Assembly (NCBI GenBank): GCA_030949995.1
Contig: JAUZRY010000086.1
Location: 1-64,000, forward strand
DNA length: 64,000 nt
Reading direction: 5' to 3'
Source: Ardenticatenia bacterium
GTDB taxonomy: Bacteria > Chloroflexota > Anaerolineae > Ardenticatenales > Ardenticatenaceae
Below, piece by piece: positions 46,732 through 56,824 of the stretch. The notes below the pieces were generated by a model that was not told where the DNA came from, ran no database searches, and was given only the letters and a program-made list of their open reading frames with translations. A program made the translations under genes and the position numbers. How positions within the stretch are numbered: the first letter of the stretch is position 1; every line of letters starts with the position of its first letter.

Positions 46732-47811
46732 ATGGAGGAGATCATCGGGCACCGCCGGGCCGTGGAACGCCTGGCACGGGTGGCCGCCCAACAGGCTCCT
46801 GCCCACGCCTACCTCTTCGTTGGCCCTCCCCACGTGGGCAAGCGCACCGTGGCGCGCTGGTTTGCCCGTGCCCTGGTCTGCGAGGGGGATGGACCGGCCC
46901 CCTGTGGCCGCTGCCGGGCTTGTGGGCTCGTCCACGCCGGCCGTCACCCGGACGTGCGCGCTGTTGACCTGGAGGCCCAACGCCACCTGTTGGGCGAAAA
47001 ACGGCCCTCCGCCGTCTACAAGGTTGAGCTGGTGCGCCGGCTCCAGGCCGACTGGGCCATTCGCCCTCTTGAGGCCCCCTGGAAGGTGCTCATCGTGGAA
47101 CGGGCCGACCGCATGACCCCCCAGGCGGCCAACGCCTTTCTCAAGACCCTCGAGGAACCCCCTCCCTTCGTGGTGCTGATCTTGACCGCCCTGGACGAGG
47201 AGAACCTGCTGCCCACCATCCGCTCCCGGTGTCAGCTTGTCCGCCTGCGTCCCGTGCCGGCAGGCGAGATTGAGGTTGCCCTGCGCGGGCGCGGTGCCGA
47301 CGCCGAAGAGGCGCGCCGGCTGGCTCGCCTGAGCGGAGGGCGCGTGGGATGGGCGATCCGGGCCCTCGATGAGCCCGCCGTGGTGGCCGCCTACCAGGAG
47401 GCTGTCGAGCTCCTGGAGCGCCTGCTGCGGGCCACCCGGAGCGAACGCCTCCAGGAGGCCGAGCGCTTGGCCCGCCGCCCGGACGGGTTGGATATCTTGG
47501 CCTGGTGGCTCACGTGGTGGCGAGATATGTGGCTCCGACACCACGGCGTGGCCGATGCCCTTGGGCTGCCATCACCCCAAGGCCTTCAGGAGGCGGCCGG
47601 CCGCCTGTCACCCCTGGCAGTGTACTGGATCGTGCGTCGCGTGGAGCGCTCGGCGAGGATACTGGAGGAGACCAACGTCAACCCTGAACTCGTGTGGGAC
47701 ACTGTTGTGCTCGGCCTCCCGCGCCTTGGAGATGGAGGCCGGGCGCGGAAGGCCAACCGTGGCCGCGGAGAGCGATTAGCCGGACGGGAGATGCGGGCGC
47801 CGGGGGATTAG
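46732..47811 (+). CDS. holB: DNA polymerase III delta' subunit
   Basis: EEIIGHRRAVERLARVAAQQAPAHAYLFVGPPHVGKRTVARWFARALVC...CGRCRAC...NAFLKTLEEPPPFVVLILTALDEENLLPTIRSRCQLVRL. Confidence 0.88.
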   Translation: MEEIIGHRRAVERLARVAAQQAPAHAYLFVGPPHVGKRTVARWFARALVCEGDGPAPCGRCRACGLVHAGRHPDVRAVDLEAQRHLLGEKRPSAVYKVELVRRLQADWAIRPLEAPWKVLIVERADRMTPQAANAFLKTLEEPPPFVVLILTALDEENLLPTIRSRCQLVRLRPVPAGEIEVALRGRGADAEEARRLARLSGGRVGWAIRALDEPAVVAAYQEAVELLERLLRATRSERLQEAERLARRPDGLDILAWWLTWWRDMWLRHHGVADALGLPSPQGLQEAAGRLSPLAVYWIVRRVERSARILEETNVNPELVWDTVVLGLPRLGDGGRARKANRGRGERLAGREMRAPGD

Positions 47812-48098
47812 CCTGCCGTGGTCGGCGCTGCTGGCTGCTCGCGTCGCTCGACAGTCAACTTCACCGCGGTGCGTTCCTGGCCGTCGATGTCGATCTCCAC
47901 GAACGAGGGAATGCAGACAATGTCAATGCCATCTTCGGCCAGGTAGGTGCGCGCGATGGCCACGGCCTTGACCGCCTGGTTGACGGCGCCGGCGCCAATG
48001 GCCTGCACCTCGGCCACATGGCCCTCCCGGATGACGCCGGCGATGGCCCCGGCCACAGCCGTGGATCGCGAGCGGGCTGAGACTTTGAGAACCTCCAT
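47808..48098 (-). CDS. spoVS: Stage V sporulation protein S
   Basis: MEVLKVSARSRSTAVAGAIAGVIREGHVAEVQAIGAGAVNQAVKAVAIARTYLAEDGIDIVCIPSFVEI. Confidence 0.95.
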   Translation of the reverse strand: MEVLKVSARSRSTAVAGAIAGVIREGHVAEVQAIGAGAVNQAVKAVAIARTYLAEDGIDIVCIPSFVEIDIDGQERTAVKLTVERREQPAAPTTAG

Positions 48099-48234
48099 GC
48101 CACCCTCCTTTATCGCGGGATGCTGCTTTGATTGATACGCTCATGCATGGCCTCACGACCTGCGCCGAAGCCCCCGCGCCCTCCCGTGCCCCGTGGTGGC
48201 AGCCGGGCAGGCGGCGACAGCGTGGGTTGCCCCC

Positions 48235-48264
48235 ATTGTAGCACAAAAGGGGGCATTTGGTCAA
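48235..48264 (-). promoter_or_regulatory. Sigma-70-like promoter for spoVS
   Basis: Minus strand TTGACC-N18-TACAAT. Confidence 0.55.
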
Positions 48265-48324
48265 CGTGGCCCCGTGGAGGAAAAACGTTCAGCCCCAATG
48301 GGCCCCAAAAGGCCCCTCAGCGGG

Positions 48325-48353
48325 TTGACGTTCCGCCCATTTCATGCTATAAA
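48325..48353 (+). promoter_or_regulatory. Sigma-70-like promoter for the dksA-like gene
   Basis: TTGACG-N17-TATAAA. Confidence 0.65.
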
Positions 48354-48426
48354 AGGCCACTTTTGGAGCGATTCCCGTGAGGTTTTCGTTGAACGCCTCA
48401 AAAATCCCCACGCGGAGGAATGCTCG

Positions 48427-48774
48427 ATGGACAAGGACGCCACACGCGAACGCCTTGAACAGGAGAGACGCATTGTCGAACAGGAAATTGAACGCCTCAA
48501 GCGCGCCATCCAGGCCGAAACGGAGTTCGAGCCCGAGGATAGTGCCCCTGACCTCATCGAGCGGGAGAAAAGTGTAGCCCTGCTCCAGTCGTTCGAGGCT
48601 CGCCTGCGGGAGATCCTCGACGCGCTGGAGACCGTTGAACAGGGCACGTATGGCATTTGTGAGCGGTGTGGCCGCCCCATTGACCCGGAGCGCCTCAACA
48701 TCATGCCCGAAACTCGCCTCTGCGTGCGCTGCAAGGCCGAGACCGAACAGCGCTACCGCCGCCGTTTCCTGTAG
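48427..48774 (+). CDS. TraR/DksA-family zinc-finger protein
   Basis: TVEQGTYGICERCGRPIDPERLNIMPETRLCVRCKAE; start re-set to MDKDATRE. Confidence 0.9.
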   Translation: MDKDATRERLEQERRIVEQEIERLKRAIQAETEFEPEDSAPDLIEREKSVALLQSFEARLREILDALETVEQGTYGICERCGRPIDPERLNIMPETRLCVRCKAETEQRYRRRFL

Positions 48775-48816
48775 GGCGCTCTTCCTGTCCGTGAACTTTG
48801 GTGGAGAGAATCTCCT

Positions 48817-49479
48817 ATGGCTGATGTCCACGAGTCACAGCACCCACTGGTGAAGGAGCAACTGACACGGCTGCGCGACCCCGCCACGCCGCCGGCCACC
48901 TTCCGCGCCGTGATGCGCCGGCTGACGGGGTTGCTCATGTACGAGGCCACCGCCGACATGCGCGTTCACCCCGTGACGGTGACCACGCCGCTGCACGCCG
49001 AAGCCCAAGGCGTGTGCGTGGCCGAGCGTGTGGGGCTGATCCCCATCCTCCGGGCCGGGTTGGGCATGGTCGAGGGGGCCCTTGACCTCTTCCCGGACGC
49101 CGAGGTGTGGCACATCGGCCTCTACCGTGACGAGGAAACCTTGCGTCCCGTCACCTACTACAACAAACTGCCCCGCCGTCCCCGGGTGGATGTCTGCTTC
49201 ATCCTGGATCCCATGCTCGCCACCGGCGGGTCAGCAGCGGCGACGGCCTCGATCCTGAAGGCGTGGGGGGTCGAGCGCATCAAATTCGTCGGCATCTTGG
49301 CCGCGCCCGAGGGCATTCATCACCTGCAGGCCCACCACCCCGATGTCGTTGTCCACGTGGCCCACGTGGACCGGCACCTCACGCCCTCCCCCCAAGGTCC
49401 TGACGACCCGCCGGCGGGCTTCATCGTGCCCGGCTTGGGGGATGCCGGCGACCGCCTCTTCGGAACCGGACCACGATGA
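48817..49479 (+). CDS. upp: Uracil phosphoribosyltransferase
   Basis: [13 protein letters not shown]...[36 protein letters not shown]...[17 protein letters not shown]. Confidence 0.96.
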   Translation: MADVHESQHPLVKEQLTRLRDPATPPATFRAVMRRLTGLLMYEATADMRVHPVTVTTPLHAEAQGVCVAERVGLIPILRAGLGMVEGALDLFPDAEVWHIGLYRDEETLRPVTYYNKLPRRPRVDVCFILDPMLATGGSAAATASILKAWGVERIKFVGILAAPEGIHHLQAHHPDVVVHVAHVDRHLTPSPQGPDDPPAGFIVPGLGDAGDRLFGTGPR

Positions 49480-50564
49480 GCCTCTTCCTGGTGCCGCTGC
49501 TGGTTGGCTTTGGGGTGACTGTGGCGGCCGTGCCGCCGACCATGTGGTTGGCCGGGCGTTGGCGCCTGATTCAGCACCCCCGCCGGCCCCAGGACGTACA
49601 CGTGCGCCCGGTGCCCAGGGCCGGAGGGGTGGCTATGGTGCTGGGGTTCCTGGTGGCTGTGGCCGTGGCCCAGTGGCTGCCGGTGGAGCGCTCGGACCCG
49701 AACGAAGTGATACGCCTGCGGGGGCTCGTGGTCGGAGCGGTGCTGGCCGCCGTGGCCGGCCTGGTGGATGACAGGCGCGAGCTCCCGCCGGGGCCCCAGC
49801 TCGCCGTTCAAGTGGGGCTGGCGCTCGTGGCCGCGTGGCACCTGATCTTCATCGAACGCTTCCGCAACCCCGTGGACGGCTCCCTGGTGGTGGTGCCCCT
49901 CTGGATCGTGGTGCCCTTCACCGTCCTCTGGTTCGTGGGCACCATGAACACCCTGAACTGGCTGGACGGGCTCGATGGCCTGGCGGCCGGCGTGGCCGCC
50001 ATTGCCGGGACAATCTTCGCCCTCCACATGCTCCGCATGCAACAGTACAGCGTGGCACTGCTGCCCCTGGCCTTGGTGGGAAGCGCGTTGGGGTTTCTGC
50101 CCTACAATTTCAATCCGGCGCGTGTCTTCATGGGCACCACCGGTTCCCTCTTCCTGGGGTACACCTTGGCCGCGCTGAGCATCATGGCCGGGGCCAAGGT
50201 GGCCACCATGCTGTTGGTCCTGGCCGTTCCCATTCTCGACGTGGCCTGGCAGATCGTGGCCCGCCTGCGGCGGGGGGTGAGCCCTTTCCAGGGCGACCGG
50301 GGGCACCTGCACCACCGCCTCTACGACGCCGGCTACTCCCAGCGGCAGGTGGTGGTGGGCTACTGGGGGGTCTGCGCCTTTCTGGGGGCCCTGGCCCTCC
50401 TCCTGCCGGCACCCCTCTACAAGCTCCTGGCCTTGACCTTCTTCGGCTCCTTAGGCGCCTTGGTCCTGCGCGTGCTGGTGCCCCCTCATGTCTCGCCACC
50501 GGTCGCTCAGGGCCCGGCCACCGAGGCAGAGGGCTCCGAGATGGGCACCTCAGGATCGGAGTGA
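49476..50564 (+). CDS. Undecaprenyl-phosphate sugar-1-phosphate transferase (WecA/TagO-like)
   Basis: [72 protein letters not shown]. Confidence 0.92.
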   Translation: MSLFLVPLLVGFGVTVAAVPPTMWLAGRWRLIQHPRRPQDVHVRPVPRAGGVAMVLGFLVAVAVAQWLPVERSDPNEVIRLRGLVVGAVLAAVAGLVDDRRELPPGPQLAVQVGLALVAAWHLIFIERFRNPVDGSLVVVPLWIVVPFTVLWFVGTMNTLNWLDGLDGLAAGVAAIAGTIFALHMLRMQQYSVALLPLALVGSALGFLPYNFNPARVFMGTTGSLFLGYTLAALSIMAGAKVATMLLVLAVPILDVAWQIVARLRRGVSPFQGDRGHLHHRLYDAGYSQRQVVVGYWGVCAFLGALALLLPAPLYKLLALTFFGSLGALVLRVLVPPHVSPPVAQGPATEAEGSEMGTSGSE

Positions 50565-51679
50565 ACCGGCCCGCCGTGGGGGGCCTCCGCGTCCAGGCGG
50601 ACCAGCGTGGCGCCGGCCGCGCTCCGGTAAATGGCCTCAATGATCTGCACGCCCACAAGCCCCTCTTCCGGCGTCACCAGGGGTGCTTCCCGCCCCAGAC
50701 AAACGTCCACGAAATGCTGGAGCTCTCGCAGGTGGGAGGGCTCCTCGTTCTCCACAATGTGGGGCTCCAAGTTCATGCGCGTGCCGAAGAGCTCGCCCCG
50801 GACGCGCAACACCTTGCGCCCGCCCACCGGATTGCGCAATTCGGCGGCCCCACGGGTGCCTTCCAAGCAGAGGGAGATCTCGTCCACGTCTTCGAGGCGG
50901 GAGACCCACGAGACATTCAGCCCAATGGCGGCGCCCGTGGCGAAGCGGATCAGGGCTGTGGCCGCGTCCTCCACCGGGTAGGGGCTTGGCTCCATCGGGG
51001 CGATGAGGGCGCCAGGTTCCTCGTCCGTCACGTCCGAGAGGCCTGTGAAGAGGACGCCGAAGACCGTCTCCGGCCTGGGAAAGTCGAGCATCCAGAGGGC
51101 TAAGTCGAGCATGACGATGCCGGTGTCCCAGAGGGGACCGCCCCCGGCCTGAGCCTTGCTGGTGAACCAGCTTGCCATTTGGGGATGGCGGGTGGCGCGC
51201 AGCCAGCTTGCCCGCACGTGGTAGACATCGCCAATGGCGCCCTGGGAGACCATCAGCTTGAGCGCGCGCACGTCGTTGCGGAAGCGGTTGTTCATGCCGA
51301 CGAAGAGGGTGCGGTTGGCGGCCCAGGCTGCCTCGACCATGCGGCGCGCGTCCGCGGCCGTGAGGGCCATTGGTTTCTCGACCAACACGTGAACGCCGTT
51401 CTGGAGACATCCCACGGCGATGGCCGCGTGCAGGTAGTTGGGCGTGCAGATGCTCACGGCGTCCAACTCCGTGTGGGCCAACATGTCCCGGTAGTGGGTG
51501 AAGACGTGGGGGATGTCAAACTTGTCGGCCACGTAGCGGGCCCGTCGGCCGTTCACGTCGCTCAGGGCGACCACCTCCACGTCGGGAATGCGCAGGTAGT
51601 TGGGAATGTGGCCGTGGACATCATCGGTGGCGATGGCGCCCACGCCGATCACGCCCACGCGCAGTTTGCGGGTGGACAT
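50507..51679 (-). CDS. Gfo/Idh/MocA family oxidoreductase
   Basis: KLRVGVIGVGAIATDDVHGHIPNYLRIPDVEVVALSDVNGRRA...VLVEKPMALTAADARRMVEAA; start re-set. Confidence 0.93.
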   Translation of the reverse strand: MSTRKLRVGVIGVGAIATDDVHGHIPNYLRIPDVEVVALSDVNGRRARYVADKFDIPHVFTHYRDMLAHTELDAVSICTPNYLHAAIAVGCLQNGVHVLVEKPMALTAADARRMVEAAWAANRTLFVGMNNRFRNDVRALKLMVSQGAIGDVYHVRASWLRATRHPQMASWFTSKAQAGGGPLWDTGIVMLDLALWMLDFPRPETVFGVLFTGLSDVTDEEPGALIAPMEPSPYPVEDAATALIRFATGAAIGLNVSWVSRLEDVDEISLCLEGTRGAAELRNPVGGRKVLRVRGELFGTRMNLEPHIVENEEPSHLRELQHFVDVCLGREAPLVTPEEGLVGVQIIEAIYRSAAGATLVRLDAEAPHGGPVHSDPEVPISEPSASVAGP

Positions 51680-51791
51680 TGTACCCCTCCTCGTGTCTCG
51701 AAGTTGCGGTGCCGCCGTTGGCAACCGCCTTTGCCTCACCGTTGCCTAGCACTTGGCCTCCCCATCCACGGCTGCCCTCTCCGCCAGGTGC

Positions 51792-54068
51792 TTAGGACAG
51801 CTTCTCCAGTTTGGCCAAGCTGGCCAACAGTCGCCGGGTGCCCTCCTCCACAAAGGCCACGGTGACCTCTTCGTCCTCACCCGATGGGCGGGAGGTGATC
51901 ACGATGCCCTCGCCGAATGTGGGGTGGCGGACGCGTTCGCCGGGCTTGAAGCGGAGGGTGACCTTGTGGGCCCTGGTGGCAGCCTGGCGTCGTTGGCGGG
52001 CGGCGGCTAGCTCCTCGTCGCGCCGGTGGCGTGGCCGTGCCGTGGACAGGGTGTGGCCCACGTCGAGCCCCAGCGGGACCTGGCGCGACGTGCGCGTTCG
52101 TGGGCGCCGGATCAGGCGCTCCGGGATGTCGCGGAGAAACCTGGAGGGCTCAGAGAGCTCGCTGCGGCCCCACATCTGTCGGCGAAAAGTGTGGACCAGG
52201 TAGAGGCGCTCCTTGGCCCGGGTGATGCCCACGTAGGCGAGGCGACGCTCCTCGGCCAGGGCCTCCTGGTCGTCCAAGCTGCGCACGTGGGGGAACAGGC
52301 CTTCCTCCATCCCCACGATGAAGACCACCTTGAACTCCAACCCTTTGGCCGTGTGGAGTGTCATCAACGTGACGGCGTCCCGGGAGGAGTCCACGCGGTC
52401 GGCGTCCGAGATGAGGGCCACCTCCTCCAGAAACGTGCTCAACCCGCTCTCCACGGGCAAGAGGGCGTATTGGGCGGCCACATTGCGGAGCTCCCTGACG
52501 TTGTCCCACCGCTCCTCCCCCTCATTGGAGCCGTCCCGCACGTGGAGCTCGTAGCCGGTGCGCTCCACGATCATGTCGAGGAGTTCCAGCACGTTGCGCT
52601 CCCGCCGGGCGCGAATGAGCTCCTGGAGCAGGGTGAAGAAGGCGGTGAGCACGCGCTCGGCACGCCGGTCAAAGGGGGGTGGGACGTTGGGGAGGAGGGG
52701 AGACCTCCCCTCCTCGCCGGCGCCGTCCTGGCCCTGGTGCTCGGCCAACACCTGGAGGGCCGTGTAGACGGGCAAGCCCATTTCCTCGGCCCACCCCAGG
52801 AGGGCCAACCACGTCCTCTGGCCGATGCCCCTTGGGGGCACGTTGATGATGCGCTCCAGGCTGATCAGGTCAAAGGGATTGTGGACAACGCGCAGGTAGG
52901 CCAGCAGGTCCTTGATCTCGCGTCGCTCGTAGAAGCGGGTGCCCCCTACCAGCACGTAAGGCACCGCGGCCCGCACGAAGGCTTCCTCCAGGGGGCGGGA
53001 CTGGGCGTTGGTGCGGTACATGACGGCGATCTCGCGGCGCTGAGCCTCACCCCGAGCCACCAGGCGGGCGACCTCGCGCACGACGAAGTTGGCCTCGTCC
53101 ACCTCGTCATACGCTTCGTGGACCACGACCTTGGGGCCAGGCCCCTTGGTGGTCCACAGGCGTGTGGGCTTGCGGTGGGGGTTCTTGGCGATCACGGCCT
53201 GGGCCACGTCCAGAATGGTTTGGGTCGAGCGGTAGTTCTGTTCGAGGTAGACCACGTGGGCGTCGGGGAAGTCCTCCTCAAAGCGCAGCACGTTGCGGTA
53301 ATCGGCCCCCCGCCAGGCGTAAATGGACTGGTCCACGTCGCCCACGACGAAGACGTTGCGGTGTGTTTCCCCCAGCAGGCGCACCAGCTCGTATTGGACG
53401 GCGTTGGTGTCCTGGAACTCATCCACGTGGATGAAGTGCCACCGCCGGCGGTAGGCGTTCAGGACATCGGGGACGTGGCGGAAGAGCTCCACGGTGCACA
53501 GGAGCAGGTCGTCAAAGTCGAGGGCGTTGGAGGCGCGCAGGCGCTCCTGGTAGGCGGCGTAGACCCGGCCGACGACTTCCTCCCAGTACGCCGTGGCGTG
53601 CTTCTGGTAGGCGGTGACGCTGATGAGCTCGTTCTTGGCCCGCGAGATGGCCGCGTGGATGGCCGTTGGCCGGTAGGTGCGCTCGTTGAGGTTGAGTTCC
53701 CGGATGATCTGGTGGACCAGCCGGCGCTGGTCGTCGGCGTCGTAAATGGCGAAGTCGGGCTCGTAGCCCAGGTGGTGGATGTGGCGGCGCAGGATGCGGG
53801 CGCAGGTGGCGTGAAACGTGCCCAAGGTCACGTGCTGGGCGCGTTCGCCCAGAAGCTGCTCCAGGCGGGCGCGCATCTCGCGGGCGGCCTTGTTGGTGAA
53901 CGTGACGCCCAAGATGTTGGCGGGCTCGATGCCCGCCGTTTTCATCAAGTAGGCGATGCGGTAGGTGAGCACGCGCGTCTTGCCGGAGCCAGGGCCGGCC
54001 AGGACCAGCACCGGCCCCTCCATGCGCGTCACGGCGTCCCGCTGTTGGGGGTTTAACTCGTCGAGCAT
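51792..54068 (-). CDS. pcrA: UvrD/PcrA family ATP-dependent DNA helicase
   Basis: MLDELNPQQRDAVTRMEGPVLVLAGPGSGKTRVLTYRIAYLM...VDEFQDTNAVQYELVRLL...VGDVDQSIYAWRGADYRNV; start re-set. Confidence 0.95.
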   Translation of the reverse strand: MLDELNPQQRDAVTRMEGPVLVLAGPGSGKTRVLTYRIAYLMKTAGIEPANILGVTFTNKAAREMRARLEQLLGERAQHVTLGTFHATCARILRRHIHHLGYEPDFAIYDADDQRRLVHQIIRELNLNERTYRPTAIHAAISRAKNELISVTAYQKHATAYWEEVVGRVYAAYQERLRASNALDFDDLLLCTVELFRHVPDVLNAYRRRWHFIHVDEFQDTNAVQYELVRLLGETHRNVFVVGDVDQSIYAWRGADYRNVLRFEEDFPDAHVVYLEQNYRSTQTILDVAQAVIAKNPHRKPTRLWTTKGPGPKVVVHEAYDEVDEANFVVREVARLVARGEAQRREIAVMYRTNAQSRPLEEAFVRAAVPYVLVGGTRFYERREIKDLLAYLRVVHNPFDLISLERIINVPPRGIGQRTWLALLGWAEEMGLPVYTALQVLAEHQGQDGAGEEGRSPLLPNVPPPFDRRAERVLTAFFTLLQELIRARRERNVLELLDMIVERTGYELHVRDGSNEGEERWDNVRELRNVAAQYALLPVESGLSTFLEEVALISDADRVDSSRDAVTLMTLHTAKGLEFKVVFIVGMEEGLFPHVRSLDDQEALAEERRLAYVGITRAKERLYLVHTFRRQMWGRSELSEPSRFLRDIPERLIRRPRTRTSRQVPLGLDVGHTLSTARPRHRRDEELAAARQRRQAATRAHKVTLRFKPGERVRHPTFGEGIVITSRPSGEDEEVTVAFVEEGTRRLLASLAKLEKLS

Positions 54069-54161
54069 GACGGACAGGCACTCCTGAGCCGCTGAGAAGA
54101 GGAAGGAGGCGCCTCGACGCCTCCCCCTCGACGCCTTTCTGTGCGGGAGCAACACGCCTCG

Positions 54162-56795
54162 TTACGGCTTGAGGACCCGCTGGAACTTAATCATGTACTC
54201 CACGTGGACAGTGCGCCACCGCTCCTCGATGTCGCCCAGCCCGAGGCCGTTGACTCGCTCGCTCGGCAAGCCATCCACCCAGACGGAGTAGGCCTGGCCG
54301 GCGGCGTACATGGGAAAATTGGTGGCGTACTCGGGGAAGGGCTTGTTTTCGGTCACGCTCACCGTGCGCCCGTCGGCCCAGGCGAAGACGACGGGTTGGC
54401 CCACAATGCGGTTGCCGTTCTCGTCGAGCACTTCGACGTTGACGCTGTGCCGGCCTTGGGCCTCCTGCTCGTCGCGCCAGAGCACCTCGATCACCCGCCA
54501 GTAGGCCTGTCCCGAGGGCACGTCAACCGACTGTATGGAGACGCCCAAGGGGCCTAAGCGTGGGTCCAAGTTGCGTGGCGGCTCGGGCGGCGCCTTGGGC
54601 GGCGCGGGCGTGGCCGTGGGGGGGCGAACCTGGCGGGCCGTTGTGTTGCCGGCTTGCTGAGCTGCCTCGGCCTGTGCCGGCGGGTGGGTGGCCGTAGGCG
54701 CCGGCGTGTTGGTGGGCGTGGCCGTCGGGACGGGCGTCGGCGTCTCGGTGGGCGCGGGCGTGGCCGTCGGGACGGGCGTCGGCGTCTCGGTGGGCACGGG
54801 CGTGGCCGTGGGCGCCGACGTCTCGGTGGGCGCGGGCGTGGCCGTGGGGTCGGACGCCAGGGCCACCACCTGTTCCCCACCGCCCACGTTGCTGCTGCCT
54901 TCCAGGAAAGCGCGGCCGTTGCCGTTGAACATGGCGCTGAGGGCCACGCTGGGGGCGGCGATGCCGGTCAGCCAGAGGAGCAGAATGGCCAGCACGACCA
55001 GGCGCACCTTTGCGGCCGTGCTGCGGGCCACAAACCAGGTGATGAGCTCGGCGAGCAGGCCTGGATGTGTGTCCGCCTCGGCTGCTGGAACGGCGGTGAC
55101 GGGCGCAGCAGCGACTTGACGGGCGGGCGCGGCCGCTGGCTCCGCAGTTGGCGGGGAGGGGGCTTCGGTCTCCCGTTCGGTCATCAGGCGGGCTGTCAAC
55201 ACCCGGGTCAACGTGAGCGTAACTTGGGGGTGGCGGGAGAGCATGGCCTCGAAGGCCTGGCGGGGAAGCACCAGGAGCGTGGCGTCCCGGACCACGTGGG
55301 CCGTTTCCCGCTGGCGGTTGCCCGTCAAGAGCCCCACTTCGCCGAAGAAGCCCGGCGATCGCACCGAGATGCTCCCCTTGCCAGGGCCCTCCAGCCGGAC
55401 TTCGCCCTCGTGGAGCAAGTAGAAGGCTTCAGCCAGCTCGCCCAACCGGTACAGCGTGTGGCCGGCCGGCACGTGCACCTCCTCCAACTGGGCGGCGAGC
55501 TCCTCCAGTTCCTCGGCAGTGAAGGCGGCGAAGAGGGGGAAGCGGCGCAGCGCGCTGATCACTGGCGTCTCGGGCGGGGCCGTCTCCTCGCCCAGCAGTT
55601 GCTGGAGCCGCTGGCTTACAGCGGTGCTCATGGCGGGGAAGCGGCTCGCCATGATGTCGAAGTCGGCCTTGGACAACACCCAGAGGGTGGATGGTTCGGC
55701 TGCCCGGGCACTGTAGGGCCAAGCTCGGCCGGTGAGCAAGGCCATCTCGCCCACGTGATCGCCGGACTGCAACTCGTCGAGGACTTCGTCCCCTTCGACC
55801 ACCTCAACTGTGCCCCGGTTCACCAGGTAGAAGGCGTCGCCGGGGGCACCGGCCCGGAAGAGCTGCTCCCCATCAGCCAGGTGGTAGACCTCCAAGTGGC
55901 CGGCCACCACGTCCAACGCATCATCGGGCACGCTGCTGAAGAGGGGCACGCGCCGGAGCATCTCCTCGGCGGCGGTGCGCTCCGCGGCCGAAAGAGGATG
56001 GTGTTTGACGTGTTGGGTAAAGGCCCGGCGCAGGTCAGCGTGTGTTTCCAGGAGGCGGTTCATGTCGTCGCGGCCAAGGCGCCAGAGCTGGACCTCTGTG
56101 GCCGCCCGGGCCACAGCGCCGTAGGTGTCGCCGGTGACGAGGGCGATGTGGCCGAAGAACTCGCCGGGGCCGATCTGACGGAAGGGCTCCGCGATGTCAG
56201 GGGAGGTGGAGACGAGAATGACCTCACCTGCCTCCAGGAAGAAGGCGCTCTCGGCTTTGGCGCCGGCCTGGAAGATGAGCGCTCCTCGGGGGATGAGTTC
56301 GGGGACCATGCGCTCGGCGAGGGCCCGGCGGCTCTCCGGGGAGACGTTGGCCAGCAGGTCACAGGTGGCCAAGTGGGCTTCCAGGTGACCGGTCAGGTCC
56401 ATCAGGGGTTCGCCCAGAAAGGCGCTCAGCTTGACGGCGATGGAGGGGTGTTGGGCTACCAGCTCGGCCCAGTGCTCAGCGGTCATCACCCACGTGTCCA
56501 GGTCGGTGCGGGCCACGCCGGTCACGCCGTAAGGCTGGTGCCGCAACACGTCCATCTCGCCGGCCAGTCCGCCGGGGCCGATGTTGGCCACGACCCGCCC
56601 ATCGGCCGAGCGTTCCACCAGGCTCAACAGGCCCGATTTGACCAAGTAGAAGGCGTGAGCCGGCCGGCCCTCCTCAAAGAGCACGCTTCCCTTGGGGAAG
56701 CGTGCCACGTCCATGGCGCGGGCCACGAGCCGGCGTTCCGCGTCAGTTAACACGCCGAAGAGCGGCGCGTTTTTCAGGAATTGGTTTTTCACCAT
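54162..56795 (-). CDS. Protein with four tandem CNB-like domains, one TM, Thr-Pro stalk and C-terminal Ig-like domain
   Basis: Four repeats of the (PLF...KGSVLFEEGRPAHAFYLVKSG...) type; TM KVRLVVLAILLLWLTGIAAPSVAL; TPAPTETPTPVPTATP stalk; VNVEVLDENGNRIVGQPVVFAWADG. Confidence 0.85.
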   Translation of the reverse strand: MVKNQFLKNAPLFGVLTDAERRLVARAMDVARFPKGSVLFEEGRPAHAFYLVKSGLLSLVERSADGRVVANIGPGGLAGEMDVLRHQPYGVTGVARTDLDTWVMTAEHWAELVAQHPSIAVKLSAFLGEPLMDLTGHLEAHLATCDLLANVSPESRRALAERMVPELIPRGALIFQAGAKAESAFFLEAGEVILVSTSPDIAEPFRQIGPGEFFGHIALVTGDTYGAVARAATEVQLWRLGRDDMNRLLETHADLRRAFTQHVKHHPLSAAERTAAEEMLRRVPLFSSVPDDALDVVAGHLEVYHLADGEQLFRAGAPGDAFYLVNRGTVEVVEGDEVLDELQSGDHVGEMALLTGRAWPYSARAAEPSTLWVLSKADFDIMASRFPAMSTAVSQRLQQLLGEETAPPETPVISALRRFPLFAAFTAEELEELAAQLEEVHVPAGHTLYRLGELAEAFYLLHEGEVRLEGPGKGSISVRSPGFFGEVGLLTGNRQRETAHVVRDATLLVLPRQAFEAMLSRHPQVTLTLTRVLTARLMTERETEAPSPPTAEPAAAPARQVAAAPVTAVPAAEADTHPGLLAELITWFVARSTAAKVRLVVLAILLLWLTGIAAPSVALSAMFNGNGRAFLEGSSNVGGGEQVVALASDPTATPAPTETSAPTATPVPTETPTPVPTATPAPTETPTPVPTATPTNTPAPTATHPPAQAEAAQQAGNTTARQVRPPTATPAPPKAPPEPPRNLDPRLGPLGVSIQSVDVPSGQAYWRVIEVLWRDEQEAQGRHSVNVEVLDENGNRIVGQPVVFAWADGRTVSVTENKPFPEYATNFPMYAAGQAYSVWVDGLPSERVNGLGLGDIEERWRTVHVEYMIKFQRVLKP
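54720..54850. repeat. Imperfect ~42-bp tandem repeat encoding the Thr-Pro stalk
   Basis: Two full copies of cgggacgggcgtcggcgtctcggtgggcgcgggcgtggccgt (one G/A difference) plus a diverged third. Confidence 0.8.
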
Positions 56796-56824
56796 TCCCC
56801 TCCTTTGTGCTTGTCACCGACGTG

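Noticed and set aside
52026-54056. 676-aa plus ORF opposite the UvrD/PcrA helicase
   Set aside because: Shadow ORF rich in H/V/G with no domain; helicase motifs are on the minus strand.
54720-54850. Tandem repeats considered as a CRISPR array
   Set aside because: Repeats are coding, contiguous without unique spacers, and in frame; no cas genes.
54654-56750. 698-aa plus ORF opposite the CNB protein
   Set aside because: Shadow ORF; VGVGVSVGAGVAVGTG is the antisense of Thr-Pro codons.
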